A stretch of 38,644 bases of DNA, taken from CACIIZ01 sp045565285. Lineage in GTDB: Bacteria; Pseudomonadota; Alphaproteobacteria; Rhodobacterales; Rhodobacteraceae. The translations under genes and the position numbers were made by a program. Under the pieces are notes generated by a model. The model saw nothing but the letters and a program-made list of their open reading frames with translations, was not told the origin of the DNA and did not search any database. Of this stretch, positions 23,741-33,146 are shown piece after piece. The stretch is taken from positions 1 through 38,644 of the forward strand of contig JBJLFR010000011.1 of assembly GCA_045565285.1 (NCBI GenBank), given 5' to 3'. Numbering within the stretch: the stretch's first letter is position 1; every line of letters begins with the position of its first letter.

Positions 23741-25881
23741 AATCAACTACTGGGATATTGGGATACTTTTCTCCTTTATCGGTAAAACCAAATCAACAAA
23801 CAGAATTAAAAATCTCTAGTAAATCGTCCTATGAATGTATGGTAGAGATTTTAAAGGTAATTTGTGCTGATATTGATACAAATGGACCAGGTGAACAATA
23901 TGAAAAAGTTTCCTGGTTTAAAAAACAAAAAATAGGATTAAAAAAACAGCCTATTAATTTAGGATCTTTTGCTATCATAGATCCTGCACCAGACATAATA
24001 GATAATAAAATTATTAATATACAACTTAGTGTCTTTCCAACAATGATTAAAAATACTCCCCAAGTAATTTTTCATTGGGGACAATTTCAAATTATAATAA
24101 ATAATCAAAATAAGTTGTGCGTTGTTATTGGAAGTAAAGAGATTTTAACCTGTTCTGAGATTAAAATAAGAGAATGGCTATACATTGAATTTGAAATGGA
24201 CATAAAAGAAAAAAAAATTTCTTTGTTTTCAAAATATATATCTCCTTTTAACAGTAAAGATAAAGGAAAAATAAATATAAAAAAATTGAATGAACTTCCT
24301 GTTCCTAGGATATCCGAACCTATTATATTGGCTGCTAGATATATTAATAAAAAAAATAAGATCAAAACAGAATTTCACTTTAATGGTAAAATTGATAGTC
24401 CAAAAGTTGTTGATAAAAATAAAAAAATTATTTGCCATTGGGATTTTACTGAAAAAATTAATTCAAATAAAATAATTGATAAAGGACCTAAATCTCTAAA
24501 TGGAATTTTACATAATGTTCCTATGAGAGCAGCTACTGGTGTTAAATGGGATGGAAGTTGCCATAGTTGGTTACAAGACAAAGAACATTATAGTGCCATT
24601 CACTTTCATGAAGATGATATAAGTGACTGTAATTGGGATACAACTATAGTTTTAGATATACCTGCATGTGCAAAGTCAGGTTATTATATTGCAAGATTAC
24701 TATCCAAAACAGTGCAAAGTGATGTCCCTTTTTATATTTCAGTAGATGAAAATGAACAAACAGCAGATATACTTTTTATTGCTCCAACTGCTACATATCT
24801 ATCATATTCTAACACTCATGTTAAATTTGATAGCCATAATACAGAAAATCTTTTTGAAGCACCTTTAGCACTTAGTGAAGATGAACTTTACTTGAACAAA
24901 CATAGAGAACTTGGTTTATCACATTATGATACTCATGCAGATGGTTCAGGTGTTGTATATGTAAGTGAAAAGCGTCCTATTTTGAATATGCGTCCTGGTT
25001 TATATACTTTTAACTATATTAATGATACCCATATCATAAAGTGGCTAGAATCCAAAAAATTTGATTACGATGTAACAACAGACCATGAGTTACATAACCT
25101 AGGAACAAAATTATTAAAAAAATATAAACTTATAATTACTGCTTCACACCCTGAATATTATTCCACAGAAATGTGGAATGCCATTTATAAATTCCAAAAC
25201 AACGGTGGTCGACATATGTATTTAGGTGGTAATGGATTTTATTGGAAAATGGCATATTCAAAAAATTATCCTGGAGTTATAGAAAATAGGAGAGGTGCAT
25301 CAGGTGTACGTACCTGGGAGGGTGAACCAGGAGAACATTATTTGAGTTTTAATGGAGAGTTGGGAGGACTTTGGCGAACAAATGGAAGAGCTCCTCAAAC
25401 TTTAGTAGGGATTGGTTTTAGTGCAACTTATTTTTTAAAATCTACATATTTTCAAAAACTTGATATTACAAAAAATTCTGAATTAGATTTCATTTTCAAA
25501 GGAATTGAGAGTGATACTTTTGGAGATTTTGGTTATAGAGGAGGTGGATGTGTAGGATTAGAAATAGATAGATTTGAACATAATTTAGGATCCCCCAAAA
25601 ATACAGTTGTATTGGCCACATCTGTTGGAGTTGGTTCTGCAGGATTATTAACAGGTGAAGAATTTATCACAACTACTCGTGCTCTAGATGGTAGTCAACA
25701 TGCACACGTTCGAGCAGATATGACTATTTTTTCGACAGATTCAGGTGGAGCTGTTTGGTCAACAGGTTCTATAGCGTGGGCTACTTCTCTTCTATGGAAT
25801 AATTGTGATAACGATGTATCAACGATTACTGAAAATGTCCTAAATAGATTTCTAAATCCAGAAAAAATACATTTAATTTAA
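23737..25881 (+). CDS. N,N-dimethylformamidase-like large (beta) subunit
   Basis: This 714-residue protein has an N-terminal lectin-like beta domain (about 90-275, GSFAIIDP, HWGQFQI, GVKWDGSCHSWL) and a C-terminal catalytic domain. The latter contains PTATYLSYSN (350-359), SHYDTHADGSGV (395-406), RPILNMRPGLY, DVTTDHELHN, ITASHPEYYS (467-476) and GGNGFYWK. Known dimethylformamidase uses a mononuclear iron held by two tyrosines and a carboxylate; H471 and E473 in HPE, with Y354 and Y397, are my candidates for that site. The known reaction hydrolyses dimethylformamide to dimethylamine and formate. In seawater bacteria the natural substrate may be another N-substituted formamide or amide. A Pot-type importer gene set converges from the other side. 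Confidence 0.85.
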   Translation: MKSTTGILGYFSPLSVKPNQQTELKISSKSSYECMVEILKVICADIDTNGPGEQYEKVSWFKKQKIGLKKQPINLGSFAIIDPAPDIIDNKIINIQLSVFPTMIKNTPQVIFHWGQFQIIINNQNKLCVVIGSKEILTCSEIKIREWLYIEFEMDIKEKKISLFSKYISPFNSKDKGKINIKKLNELPVPRISEPIILAARYINKKNKIKTEFHFNGKIDSPKVVDKNKKIICHWDFTEKINSNKIIDKGPKSLNGILHNVPMRAATGVKWDGSCHSWLQDKEHYSAIHFHEDDISDCNWDTTIVLDIPACAKSGYYIARLLSKTVQSDVPFYISVDENEQTADILFIAPTATYLSYSNTHVKFDSHNTENLFEAPLALSEDELYLNKHRELGLSHYDTHADGSGVVYVSEKRPILNMRPGLYTFNYINDTHIIKWLESKKFDYDVTTDHELHNLGTKLLKKYKLIITASHPEYYSTEMWNAIYKFQNNGGRHMYLGGNGFYWKMAYSKNYPGVIENRRGASGVRTWEGEPGEHYLSFNGELGGLWRTNGRAPQTLVGIGFSATYFLKSTYFQKLDITKNSELDFIFKGIESDTFGDFGYRGGGCVGLEIDRFEHNLGSPKNTVVLATSVGVGSAGLLTGEEFITTTRALDGSQHAHVRADMTIFSTDSGGAVWSTGSIAWATSLLWNNCDNDVSTITENVLNRFLNPEKIHLI

Positions 25882-25913
25882 TTGATAAGAATTCGTAATC
25901 CTAAATAAAAATT

Positions 25914-26987
25914 TTATATGATTGGATATATAGCATTTTTTGAAAGATTAACCCAAACTTCTTCATCAGAGCTGAAATCTTGATAATTTAAAAATTTTGA
26001 ATTATTTACATTTATTAAAACAACTGGTCCATCTTTAATTTCAACTTGGTATTGAATTGTAGAACCTAAGTAAATCTTTGATTTTATTAACCCAAAAAAA
26101 TCTCCTTTTTTTGAATTATTTTTTTTCTTATAAATTTCAATATTTTCAGGCCTAATCATGACAGAAATTTTATCATTTTTGTTTAACTTTTCATTCTCTA
26201 TTTCTATGGTTAAACCTTCACATTCAATAGTTTTTTTTGCTCTTTTGATTTCTGTACATTTAGCAGAAAAAATATTTGAAAGCCCCATAAATCCAGCTAC
26301 AAAAACAGAGGCTGGCTTTTCATAAATTTCATTTGGTGCTCCTATTTGGCAAATCTTGCCTTTTTCCATAACCACTATTCTATCCGACATCGATAAGGCT
26401 TCGTCCTGATCATGTGTTACAAATATAGTAGAAATATTAAGTTTTCTTTGTAAATCACGTAATTCAATTCTCATATGATCTCTTAAATTTTTATCCAATG
26501 CACCAAAAGGTTCATCTAATAATAGTACTTCAGGCTCAATAACTAATGCTCTCGCCAATGCTACTCGCTGCTGTTGGCCTCCAGATAATTCACTAGGCAT
26601 CCTTTCAGATAATTCTTGAAGTTGAACAGTTTCTAAAATTTTATTTACTTTTTCTAAAATAAGTGATTGCTTCAATTTTTGCATTTTTAATCCAAATGCT
26701 ACATTCTTTCTGACTGTCATATGAGGGAAAAGTGCATAATTTTGAAAGACTAATCCAACTTTTCTATTATGTGGAGCAACTCCAACCATGTTTGAACCAC
26801 CAATAATTAAATCTCCTGAAGTAGGTTTGATAAAACCAGCTACCATTCTAAGAGTTGTAGTTTTTCCACAACCAGAAGGACCTAATAAAGTAACAAATTC
26901 ACCATCCTCAATAGACAAATTAATTGAGTCTACAGCACTAAAAGATCCATAGTTCTTTGTTAAATTTTTTAATTGAATATTACTCAT
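25914..26987 (-). CDS. ABC transporter ATP-binding protein (Pot type), system 2
   Basis: The 357-residue ATPase has Walker A GPSGCGKT (36-43), Q-loop Q82, signature LSGGQQQR (134-141), Walker B VLLLDE (154-159), GALD and H-loop H192, then a TOBE domain (IRPENIEI near 270). It overlaps the preceding permease gene by four bases and closes a binding protein, permease, permease, ATPase operon on the minus strand. System 1 has the ATPase first, so the two transporters have different gene orders and are not a recent duplication. The likely cargo is a small nitrogenous solute used by the flanking amidase genes. Confidence 0.9.
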   Translation of the reverse strand: MSNIQLKNLTKNYGSFSAVDSINLSIEDGEFVTLLGPSGCGKTTTLRMVAGFIKPTSGDLIIGGSNMVGVAPHNRKVGLVFQNYALFPHMTVRKNVAFGLKMQKLKQSLILEKVNKILETVQLQELSERMPSELSGGQQQRVALARALVIEPEVLLLDEPFGALDKNLRDHMRIELRDLQRKLNISTIFVTHDQDEALSMSDRIVVMEKGKICQIGAPNEIYEKPASVFVAGFMGLSNIFSAKCTEIKRAKKTIECEGLTIEIENEKLNKNDKISVMIRPENIEIYKKKNNSKKGDFFGLIKSKIYLGSTIQYQVEIKDGPVVLINVNNSKFLNYQDFSSDEEVWVNLSKNAIYPII

Positions 26988-27799
26988 TTTATTATCTTAC
27001 CACCTCCTACCACTTGACCTCTAAACATTAATACTAACGTGAGTATTGCAGTAATAGCTAGAGTAAGCGCTGAAACAGCTGCAATTGATGGCTTTACTTG
27101 ATACATTAATGTTGAAAACATTTCTAAGGGTAAGGTTCTTTGGAAAGTTGCTAGAAAAAATGTAATTATAAATTCGTCAAATGAAATTATAAAACTGAAA
27201 ATTGCACCAGCAATCAAACCAGGGCTAATTATTGGTAAAGTTACATACCATACAGCTCTGAATTTTGAAGCACCAAGACTTCTTGCTGCTTCCTCTAAAG
27301 AAATATTAAATGTTTGAAGGCTAGCTCCTACTGTAACTATTACAAAAGGTATGGTTATTGTTAAGTGTGCAGGAACAAAAGCCCATAAACTATCTGAAAT
27401 ATTTAACTGAAGTGCAATTTTGAACAAACCTAATCCAAGTACTATATGTGGCAACACCATAGGTGAAATCATAATTGCCTGAATAGATTGCTTACCCTTT
27501 TTAGGTCCACGTTCTAATCCAAAAGCAACTAAAGTCCCAAGAATAAGAGATAGTGGCGTCACAATTATTGCAATAGTAAGACTTAGAAAAGTTGCATTTT
27601 GCCAATCTTGAGAAGAAATAACTTCAGTATACCACCTAGTACCATATGTAGGAGGTGGAAAACTTAAGTAAGACTCATTAGTAAAAGACTGAATAATTAA
27701 AATTACTAATGGAGCAGTAAGAAAAAATAATACTAAGCTACTAAAAATTATTAATATTCTTTTTGGCCATAGAGAATGATATCCTTCTGAATTAGACAT
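26984..27799 (-). CDS. ABC transporter permease (PotC type), system 2
   Basis: The 271-residue protein has the standard six-helix PotC size. The first helix is at about 15-35. A periplasmic loop carries the conserved SFPPPTYGTRWY motif. The EAA coupling loop reads ISLEEAARSLGASKFRAVWY and then LPIISPGLIAG. FIISFDEFIITFF in the next helix is typical of PotC. It overlaps the ATPase start by four bases and shares one base with the upstream permease, so translation is coupled. In contrast to its system 1 counterpart it has no N-terminal extension. Confidence 0.9.
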   Translation of the reverse strand: MSNSEGYHSLWPKRILIIFSSLVLFFLTAPLVILIIQSFTNESYLSFPPPTYGTRWYTEVISSQDWQNATFLSLTIAIIVTPLSLILGTLVAFGLERGPKKGKQSIQAIMISPMVLPHIVLGLGLFKIALQLNISDSLWAFVPAHLTITIPFVIVTVGASLQTFNISLEEAARSLGASKFRAVWYVTLPIISPGLIAGAIFSFIISFDEFIITFFLATFQRTLPLEMFSTLMYQVKPSIAAVSALTLAITAILTLVLMFRGQVVGGGKIIK

Positions 27800-28650
27800 T
27801 AACTTTTAACCCATTTTTGTATGCTAGAAGATATTATTATCATTATCCCAATAGCTATAAGTAAAAGTAATGCCATGGCCGAGGCCTCAGGCCAATTGTA
27901 TCTATTTCTAACTGCATCTTCAATTAACATGGGTAATGTAACTACAAAATTACCACCCATAATTACAGGCGTAAGGTAAACACCCATAGATAATATGAAT
28001 ACTAGTGTACAGCCTGCCATAATACCAGGCAAACTTAACGGAAGTGTTACGTTCAAAAAAATACTCAAAGGTTTAGCACCTAGGCTTGCAGCAGCTTCTT
28101 CCAATGAATTATTTATTGAACTCAATGCGGCAAATAGTGGTAAAACCATAAAGGAAAGGTAAACATGGACTACTGCTAATACGACGCCAAAAGTATTGTA
28201 CATTAATGGTAATGGTTTACTAATTAAACCCCAGGAAATTAGAACATCATTAATCATACCCGATCTTCCGAGGATCAAAACCCAAGCTACATTTCTAACG
28301 ATAATACTTGTGAGCAGTGGTGAAACGACAAGCAATAATATCCAAAGTCGGGCTTTTGGACCAACTCTTCGCATTAACATAGCTACCGGGTATCCAAGTA
28401 ATAGGCAAAAAAGTGTAATTATTAATGATAACTCTACTGTTTGAAAAAAAATCTTAAGTGTAATTCCATCTGTCAAAATTTTCTCATAGTTATTTAAATA
28501 AAAACCAACTGTTGTAACACTTGACTCAAATTTAGAGAAACTCATAACCACTAAAGTTATAAGAGGAATAAAAAAAGTAACTAAGTATAGAATACTAGTA
28601 GGTGCTAATAGCAACCAAGATGAAACCTTATTATTATCTATCTTTTCCAT
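27799..28650 (-). CDS. ABC transporter permease (PotB type), system 2
   Basis: The 283-residue membrane protein has a first helix at about 11-35, a short periplasmic loop and five more helices, the normal PotB layout. The EAA loop is NNSLEEAAASLGAKPLSIF followed by LPLSLPGIMAG. It starts 115 bases after the binding-protein gene, beyond a 10-bp hairpin. No strong Shine-Dalgarno is visible before ATG 28650. It forms the channel with the 26984 permease. It lacks the large insert seen in the system 1 PotB, which makes that insert a specific trait of system 1. Confidence 0.9.
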   Translation of the reverse strand: MEKIDNNKVSSWLLLAPTSILYLVTFFIPLITLVVMSFSKFESSVTTVGFYLNNYEKILTDGITLKIFFQTVELSLIITLFCLLLGYPVAMLMRRVGPKARLWILLLVVSPLLTSIIVRNVAWVLILGRSGMINDVLISWGLISKPLPLMYNTFGVVLAVVHVYLSFMVLPLFAALSSINNSLEEAAASLGAKPLSIFLNVTLPLSLPGIMAGCTLVFILSMGVYLTPVIMGGNFVVTLPMLIEDAVRNRYNWPEASAMALLLLIAIGIMIIISSSIQKWVKS

Positions 28651-28720
28651 GTATTAATACAATACTACCAATTGGTATTACTTTAAATAAAAATTACAAT
28701 AAAATGGAAAATTGAGGTTT

Positions 28721-28752
28721 TAGTGGATCAAATAAATTTATATGATCCACTA
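28721..28752 (-). repeat. Intercistronic hairpin after the second binding-protein gene
   Basis: TAGTGGATCA (28721-28730) and TGATCCACTA (28743-28752) form a perfect 10-bp stem with a 12-base loop, 13 bases past the binding-protein stop. No T-run follows on the minus strand, so it is more likely an mRNA-stabilising or attenuating stem than a full terminator. It occupies the same place as the hairpin at 12812 in system 1. Confidence 0.7.
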
Positions 28753-28765
28753 ATTTCTCATTAAA

Positions 28766-29848
28766 TTATGATGACTTCCACTTAGTCCACATATCCGTCC
28801 AAGTAGCTGAATTATCAAGAATTCTAGTAAAATCTTCTTTTACAGCTTTTTTTACAACTTCAGGATCAGCAACAATAACAGCTTTGGCTTCTTCTGGAGT
28901 ATGCTCAACTAATTTATTTGGCGTACCATAACCAAATTCCACCATTTTCTTCTGTGGTCCTTTACCCATTACCCAGTTAAGCCATTCAAGTGCCATTTCT
29001 GGATTTCTAGCATTTTTGGGAACTCCATAAACACTAGATCTAACAAAAAAACCTTCATCTGGAGTTGCAAATTCTAATGGTATTCCTTCTTTCTTTAATT
29101 TAGTTACTCTACCATTCCAGAACGGGGTCATTACTATTTCTTCATTCCTAAATAGCTGCTCTGCGTCTGCACCACTACCCCACAACGAAACCAAACCTGG
29201 CCTTATATCGGAAAGGTGTTTGAAGGTTTCTGCATCAACAGGATATGGGCTACCTTTGAATGCTAAATTCACCATCTGTAATGTTTGATCTTTTAGACCT
29301 TCATTTAAAGCTACTTTACCTGCGTATTGTTTATCCCACAAAATTTTCCACGAGGTTGGTGCAGGTTTTACTTTTTCTGTATTATAAGCTAATCCATAAC
29401 ACCATAATACTAAGTTTGGACCATAATCAGTAAAAAATTGATCATAGAAATTCTTCGATTCTGGGATCTCGGATCTTGTAACAGTTCTCATCAAATCATT
29501 TCTTTTGGCAAATATAACTTGATCAGGGTGTAATGGTAAGACATCTGTTTCAGGTTGGCCCGCATTAATTTGAGCCTGAACTTTCTCTAATGGTGCCCTA
29601 CTACCTTTTAGTCTAATGAAATCCATTTTTACATCGAATTTTTCAATGAAAGGACCATACCAATGCTTAGTATAAAAATCGCCCAGATTACCGTCAAAGT
29701 TATACATTCTCATGTGCTTTGGATCACTTGCAGCATGTGCCTTTACAAAAAAATGTGGTGTAGCTAGAACAGCTGCGGTTGCTGCGCCAGCACCTTTAAT
29801 AATTTCTCGACGATTGATTATAGAAAATTTGTTTTTATTTTTCTTCAC
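28766..29848 (-). CDS. Extracellular solute-binding protein (PotD type) with a twin-arginine-like signal, system 2
   Basis: I place the start at GTG 29848, because AAGGAGG ends five bases before it; the frame is open to ATG 29896, which lacks such a site. The 360-residue protein starts KKNKNKFSIINRREIIKGAG, a basic region with RR and then an alanine-rich core and AHA cleavage, consistent with Tat export. The mature protein has GKVALNEGLKDQTLQMV, SLWGSGADAEQLFRNEEIVM and TPFWNGRVTKLKKEGIPLEF, as in PotD-like lobes. It would capture the system 2 substrate in the periplasm. Tat export implies folding before export. System 1 uses an ordinary Sec signal. Confidence 0.88.
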   Translation of the reverse strand: MKKNKNKFSIINRREIIKGAGAATAAVLATPHFFVKAHAASDPKHMRMYNFDGNLGDFYTKHWYGPFIEKFDVKMDFIRLKGSRAPLEKVQAQINAGQPETDVLPLHPDQVIFAKRNDLMRTVTRSEIPESKNFYDQFFTDYGPNLVLWCYGLAYNTEKVKPAPTSWKILWDKQYAGKVALNEGLKDQTLQMVNLAFKGSPYPVDAETFKHLSDIRPGLVSLWGSGADAEQLFRNEEIVMTPFWNGRVTKLKKEGIPLEFATPDEGFFVRSSVYGVPKNARNPEMALEWLNWVMGKGPQKKMVEFGYGTPNKLVEHTPEEAKAVIVADPEVVKKAVKEDFTRILDNSATWTDMWTKWKSS

Positions 29849-29901
29849 TAGAGCCTCCTTCAATAGATATTTTTCTTTTGATTCAGTTCGTAACATTTGC
29901 T

Positions 29902-29921
29902 AAATATATCTTTAATATATT
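29902..29921. promoter_or_regulatory. AT-rich dyad in the divergent promoter of transporter 2 and cysteine hydrolase 2
   Basis: AATATAT (29903-29909) and ATATATT (29915-29921) are exact inverted copies around CTTTA. The region separates the binding-protein gene (minus) from the cysteine hydrolase (plus). A close relative (16 of 19 bases) lies near 37346-37364, upstream of the hyu2 operon. Candidate operator, perhaps for the GntR regulator at 30698; AT-rich background weakens the case. Confidence 0.3.
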
Positions 29922-30014
29922 CCGAGTAATCCATACGGTCAATAAATAACATTATTTTTTGAAATTCTAATTAATAATAATGATTAAAATTTAAACTAAC
30001 TTAAGGATTATAAA

Positions 30015-30695
30015 ATGCATCTTATTTCAATACCTAAAGAAATAATTGATTCCTGTATAAAAAGACGAGGAAAGTTACATGTCTTTGAAAAAATTAACCC
30101 AAAAAAAACCGCTTTAATTGTAATAGACATGCAAAATAGTTGGGTTAAACCTAATATGTCTGTTTTAGAAATCCCAAAAGCCAGAGGAATAATAAATAAT
30201 ATTAATAAAATAGCTTCTGCGTTGAGAACTGCTGGTGGAACCGTATTTTGGACTAAATCAACCTTCAATTGTAACTGGACTACTAAAATGTATGAAAACT
30301 TTACTGACAAAAAGATCATCAATAAGATGATGATAGAAACTAGTGAAGAACATGATGGATTTGAAATATATGAAAAGATGGATTGTAAATCTGAAGATGT
30401 AATTTGTAAAAAATATCGTCCCAGTGCATTTATACAAGGATCAAGTGATATAGACAAATTTCTTAAAGAAAAAGATTGTGATACTTTGATAATAAGCGGT
30501 ACGCTTACCAATGCTTGCTGTGAATCCTCTGCAAGGGATGCAGCAGCTCTAGGCTATAAAGTTTTGTTTTTAAGTGATGGTACTGCAACTAGAACAGATA
30601 TTGAACATAATGCAGCACTTATAAATCTTATGCAGTTAGTTGCCGATGTTAGAACTACTGCAGAAGTGATTAAATTAATTAAAAAACCTATGTAA
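30015..30695 (+). CDS. Isochorismatase-fold cysteine hydrolase, copy 2
   Basis: The 226-residue protein is a paralogue of the one at 15409: both share IP at the start, KRRGKL, EKINPK and the three catalytic positions. Here these are D38 in VIDMQN, K133 in KKYRPSAF and C168 in NACCES. GYKVLFLSDGTATRTDIEHNAAL is the typical C-terminal block. It most likely cleaves an N-carbamoyl or related amide. It stands alone on the plus strand, divergent from transporter 2 and convergent with the GntR gene, with two bases between their ends. Being near a second hyuAB pair repeats the arrangement of module 1. Substrate cannot be read from the sequence. Confidence 0.82.
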   Translation: MHLISIPKEIIDSCIKRRGKLHVFEKINPKKTALIVIDMQNSWVKPNMSVLEIPKARGIINNINKIASALRTAGGTVFWTKSTFNCNWTTKMYENFTDKKIINKMMIETSEEHDGFEIYEKMDCKSEDVICKKYRPSAFIQGSSDIDKFLKEKDCDTLIISGTLTNACCESSARDAAALGYKVLFLSDGTATRTDIEHNAALINLMQLVADVRTTAEVIKLIKKPM

Positions 30696-30697
30696 TT

Positions 30698-31453
30698 TTA
30701 TTTTATTTCCGTCAGGTCTAATTTGTTAATACCTTTTCTTTTAATAACTTTTTGTAGTCTTTTTCTAAACATTTCTGCATGTTCAGTACATGATGTGATT
30801 AATTTTTTTTGATTTCCGGTCTCCACCTGATTAATAATTTCTTGATGATCTTTATTTATTTTCTTTAGGTGTTTTGTAAGCTTTTCTTTTGATTGACTTT
30901 CAAATTTATATACGAAATAAGATAATCTTCTTGAAAGATTATGTAAGTGTGCAGAATGTGATATTAAAAACTGATTATTTGTAGATTCAGCTATCCTATT
31001 GTGAAATTTACTATTTATTTCAGTAATTAATAACAGGTTTGGTTTCAAACAAACTTTTTCATACTGGTTTTGAAATATTTTTAAATCCTTTAATAAACTT
31101 TTTTGAGATAAATCAGCAAAAGTTGAGATAACCCTTTCTGATATCACATAAGCATCTAATAGTTGAAGAGTATCACTTATATTCATTGAAGCAACGTAGG
31201 CACCTCTAGTATTTTTTGTTTTAACTAGTCCTTCAGCTATTAATCTATTCAAAGCTTCACGAATTGGTGTACGTCCAAAAGGAAATTTTTTTAAAAGCAT
31301 TTTTTCATCTAAATGCTCACCTGGAGATAATGAAAGGTCAAGAATTCTATTTCTTAAATCAGATGTAGCTTGTTTAGTTAGGGACAAACCTTTATCACTA
31401 TTTATATTAGAAATCGTCTTATCTATATCTATTATATTATTTTTTTCTTCCAT
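30698..31453 (-). CDS. GntR-family transcriptional regulator with FCD ligand domain
   Basis: The 251-residue protein has a winged-helix domain at about 20-85 (LTKQATSDLRNRILDLSLSP, FGRTPIREALNRLIAEGLV and RGAYVA), the classic GntR block. An all-helical FCD domain follows, with FHNRIAESTNNQFL in its middle. FCD domains bind small organic acids, often with a metal. It is the last gene of the hyu2 operon, four bases after hyuB2, and probably controls it in response to a pathway intermediate. Candidate AT-rich dyads upstream of the operon and of transporter 2 are listed separately. Confidence 0.88.
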   Translation of the reverse strand: MEEKNNIIDIDKTISNINSDKGLSLTKQATSDLRNRILDLSLSPGEHLDEKMLLKKFPFGRTPIREALNRLIAEGLVKTKNTRGAYVASMNISDTLQLLDAYVISERVISTFADLSQKSLLKDLKIFQNQYEKVCLKPNLLLITEINSKFHNRIAESTNNQFLISHSAHLHNLSRRLSYFVYKFESQSKEKLTKHLKKINKDHQEIINQVETGNQKKLITSCTEHAEMFRKRLQKVIKRKGINKLDLTEIK

Positions 31454-31457
31454 TTAC

Positions 31458-33140
31458 TTATTTTATTTTTATTTTTTTGGTTTGTGGATAGTTTTTTTCG
31501 AGAAAATCTTTTGAATATTTTTCACTTTTTAGATCGTCTTTTAGTTGTTTTTTGGATCTTTTTTTAGGGTCTCCATATCCACCTGCTCCTGCGGTTACAA
31601 CACTTATAACAGAATTAGGCCCAACTTTTAAAGCAGAGGGTTTATTAGCTATCCTGATTTTTTTTCCATTATTTTGTATTATTGAAAAAAGGCCTGTACC
31701 ACCATGATATCCTCCAAAAATACCCCAAGGCTTATTTACAAACCTCTCACCTTGTCCAGAAAATGTGGTTTCATGCTTAATAGGTCTATAATCTCTACGT
31801 ATTCCTAGACCACCTCTATATTTTCCAGCACCACCAGAATCTTTTACAAATTCATATCTTTCAATCATCAGTGGATATTCACTCTCAAGAGCTTCAATTG
31901 GCAAATTTGAAGTATTAGTCATGTGGATTTGAATTCCATCACTTCCATCTTTATACGATCTACCACCAGCACCTCCTCCTAGTGTTTCAAGATATACATA
32001 ATACTTCCCCTGTTCACTTTTACCAAAGAAAGCTGCAGAAGTATTGGCTCCGTTACCAGCGGCTATTATATTTTGTGGACAAGCTGGTGCTAAGGCTCCA
32101 AATATTACATCTACGATCCTTTGACCTGTTTGGGCTCTTGCGGCTGAGGCTGAAGGAAATGCCGCATTAACAATAGTACCCTCAGGAGCAATTATTGAAA
32201 CTGGATCAAGCATTCCATGATTTTGTGGACAATCTGGGTCTAGAAGCACCTTTATACAGTAAAGACAACAAGCTTGAAGCCCTGCCATAGTAACATTATT
32301 GTTCCCCTCTACTTGAGGATCAGTACCAGAAAAGTCGAAAAGTATTTGATCTTTTTTTACTTGTATAGATACTTTTAGAACTATATTTTTTCTTGATAAG
32401 CCGTCATCATCTACAATGTCTTCAAAGGTGTATGTACCATCTGGTAAATTTGAAATTGACTTTCTGGTACGCTTTGCAACAGACTTAATGATAACATCAA
32501 ACCCTTCATAAATATTTTTAGCACCCCACTTATTTATTAAATCCAAACATCTTTTTATACCTAGTTTGTTAGACGCAATTTGTGCATTGTAATCTCCTCT
32601 TCTTTCTTCAGGAACTCTTACATTTAGTAATATCATATCCATTACGTCTTCCATTAATTTCCCACTTTTAAAAAGACGAATTGGAGGAATTCTAAGACCT
32701 TCTTGGTAGATTTCTGTCATACCACCAGCCATTGAGCCAGGTGACATACCTCCTATATCAGCATGATGAGCAATATTACATACAAACATTAAAAGTTGAT
32801 TATCATAAAAAATAGGAGCAGCCATTGCTACATCCGGAAGATGAGATCCTCTTCCGACATATGGGTCATTGGATAAGAAAACATCCCCAGGATTTATATT
32901 TTTTTCACCATATTTTTCTAAAACTATTTCAACTAGACCAAGCATAGATGCCAAGTGTAATGGCATACTTTCTCCTTGCACAACTACTCGCCCATTTTTA
33001 TCAAATAAAGCTGTTGAATGATCTTTTCTTTCCTTAATGTTAGTTGAGTAGGAACTTTTCATTAAAGAAATAAACATCTCATCAACAATACTAGACATTG
33101 CATTTCTAAGGAGTTCCGCATCAATAAGTGAAATTGTCAT
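31458..33140 (-). CDS. hyuB: Hydantoinase/oxoprolinase subunit B (HyuB-like), module 2
   Basis: The 560-residue protein carries the HyuB blocks in order: IKERKDHSTALFDKNGRVVV, PLHLASMLGLVE, GDVFLSNDPYVGRGSHLPDV, NIAHHADIGGMSPGSMAGG and RVPEERRGDY. ASAARAQTGQRIVDVIFGAL, LGGGAGGRSYKDGSDGIQIH, DSGGAGKYRGGLGIRRDY and TAGAGGYGDPKKR follow. The metal and catalytic region contains NDPY, GRGSH and HHAD. It starts six bases after hyuA2 ends and forms the partner subunit. It is clearly diverged from the module 1 copy, whose equivalent motifs read NDPW, GAGH and CHVVD, so the substrates probably differ. Confidence 0.9.
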   Translation of the reverse strand: MTISLIDAELLRNAMSSIVDEMFISLMKSSYSTNIKERKDHSTALFDKNGRVVVQGESMPLHLASMLGLVEIVLEKYGEKNINPGDVFLSNDPYVGRGSHLPDVAMAAPIFYDNQLLMFVCNIAHHADIGGMSPGSMAGGMTEIYQEGLRIPPIRLFKSGKLMEDVMDMILLNVRVPEERRGDYNAQIASNKLGIKRCLDLINKWGAKNIYEGFDVIIKSVAKRTRKSISNLPDGTYTFEDIVDDDGLSRKNIVLKVSIQVKKDQILFDFSGTDPQVEGNNNVTMAGLQACCLYCIKVLLDPDCPQNHGMLDPVSIIAPEGTIVNAAFPSASAARAQTGQRIVDVIFGALAPACPQNIIAAGNGANTSAAFFGKSEQGKYYVYLETLGGGAGGRSYKDGSDGIQIHMTNTSNLPIEALESEYPLMIERYEFVKDSGGAGKYRGGLGIRRDYRPIKHETTFSGQGERFVNKPWGIFGGYHGGTGLFSIIQNNGKKIRIANKPSALKVGPNSVISVVTAGAGGYGDPKKRSKKQLKDDLKSEKYSKDFLEKNYPQTKKIKIK

Positions 33141-33146
33141 TACATT

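Noticed and set aside
30008..30511. Open frame of 167 codons antisense to cysteine hydrolase 2
   Set aside because: It lies entirely opposite a gene with all family motifs, has no ribosome site and its composition is that of a mirrored coding frame.
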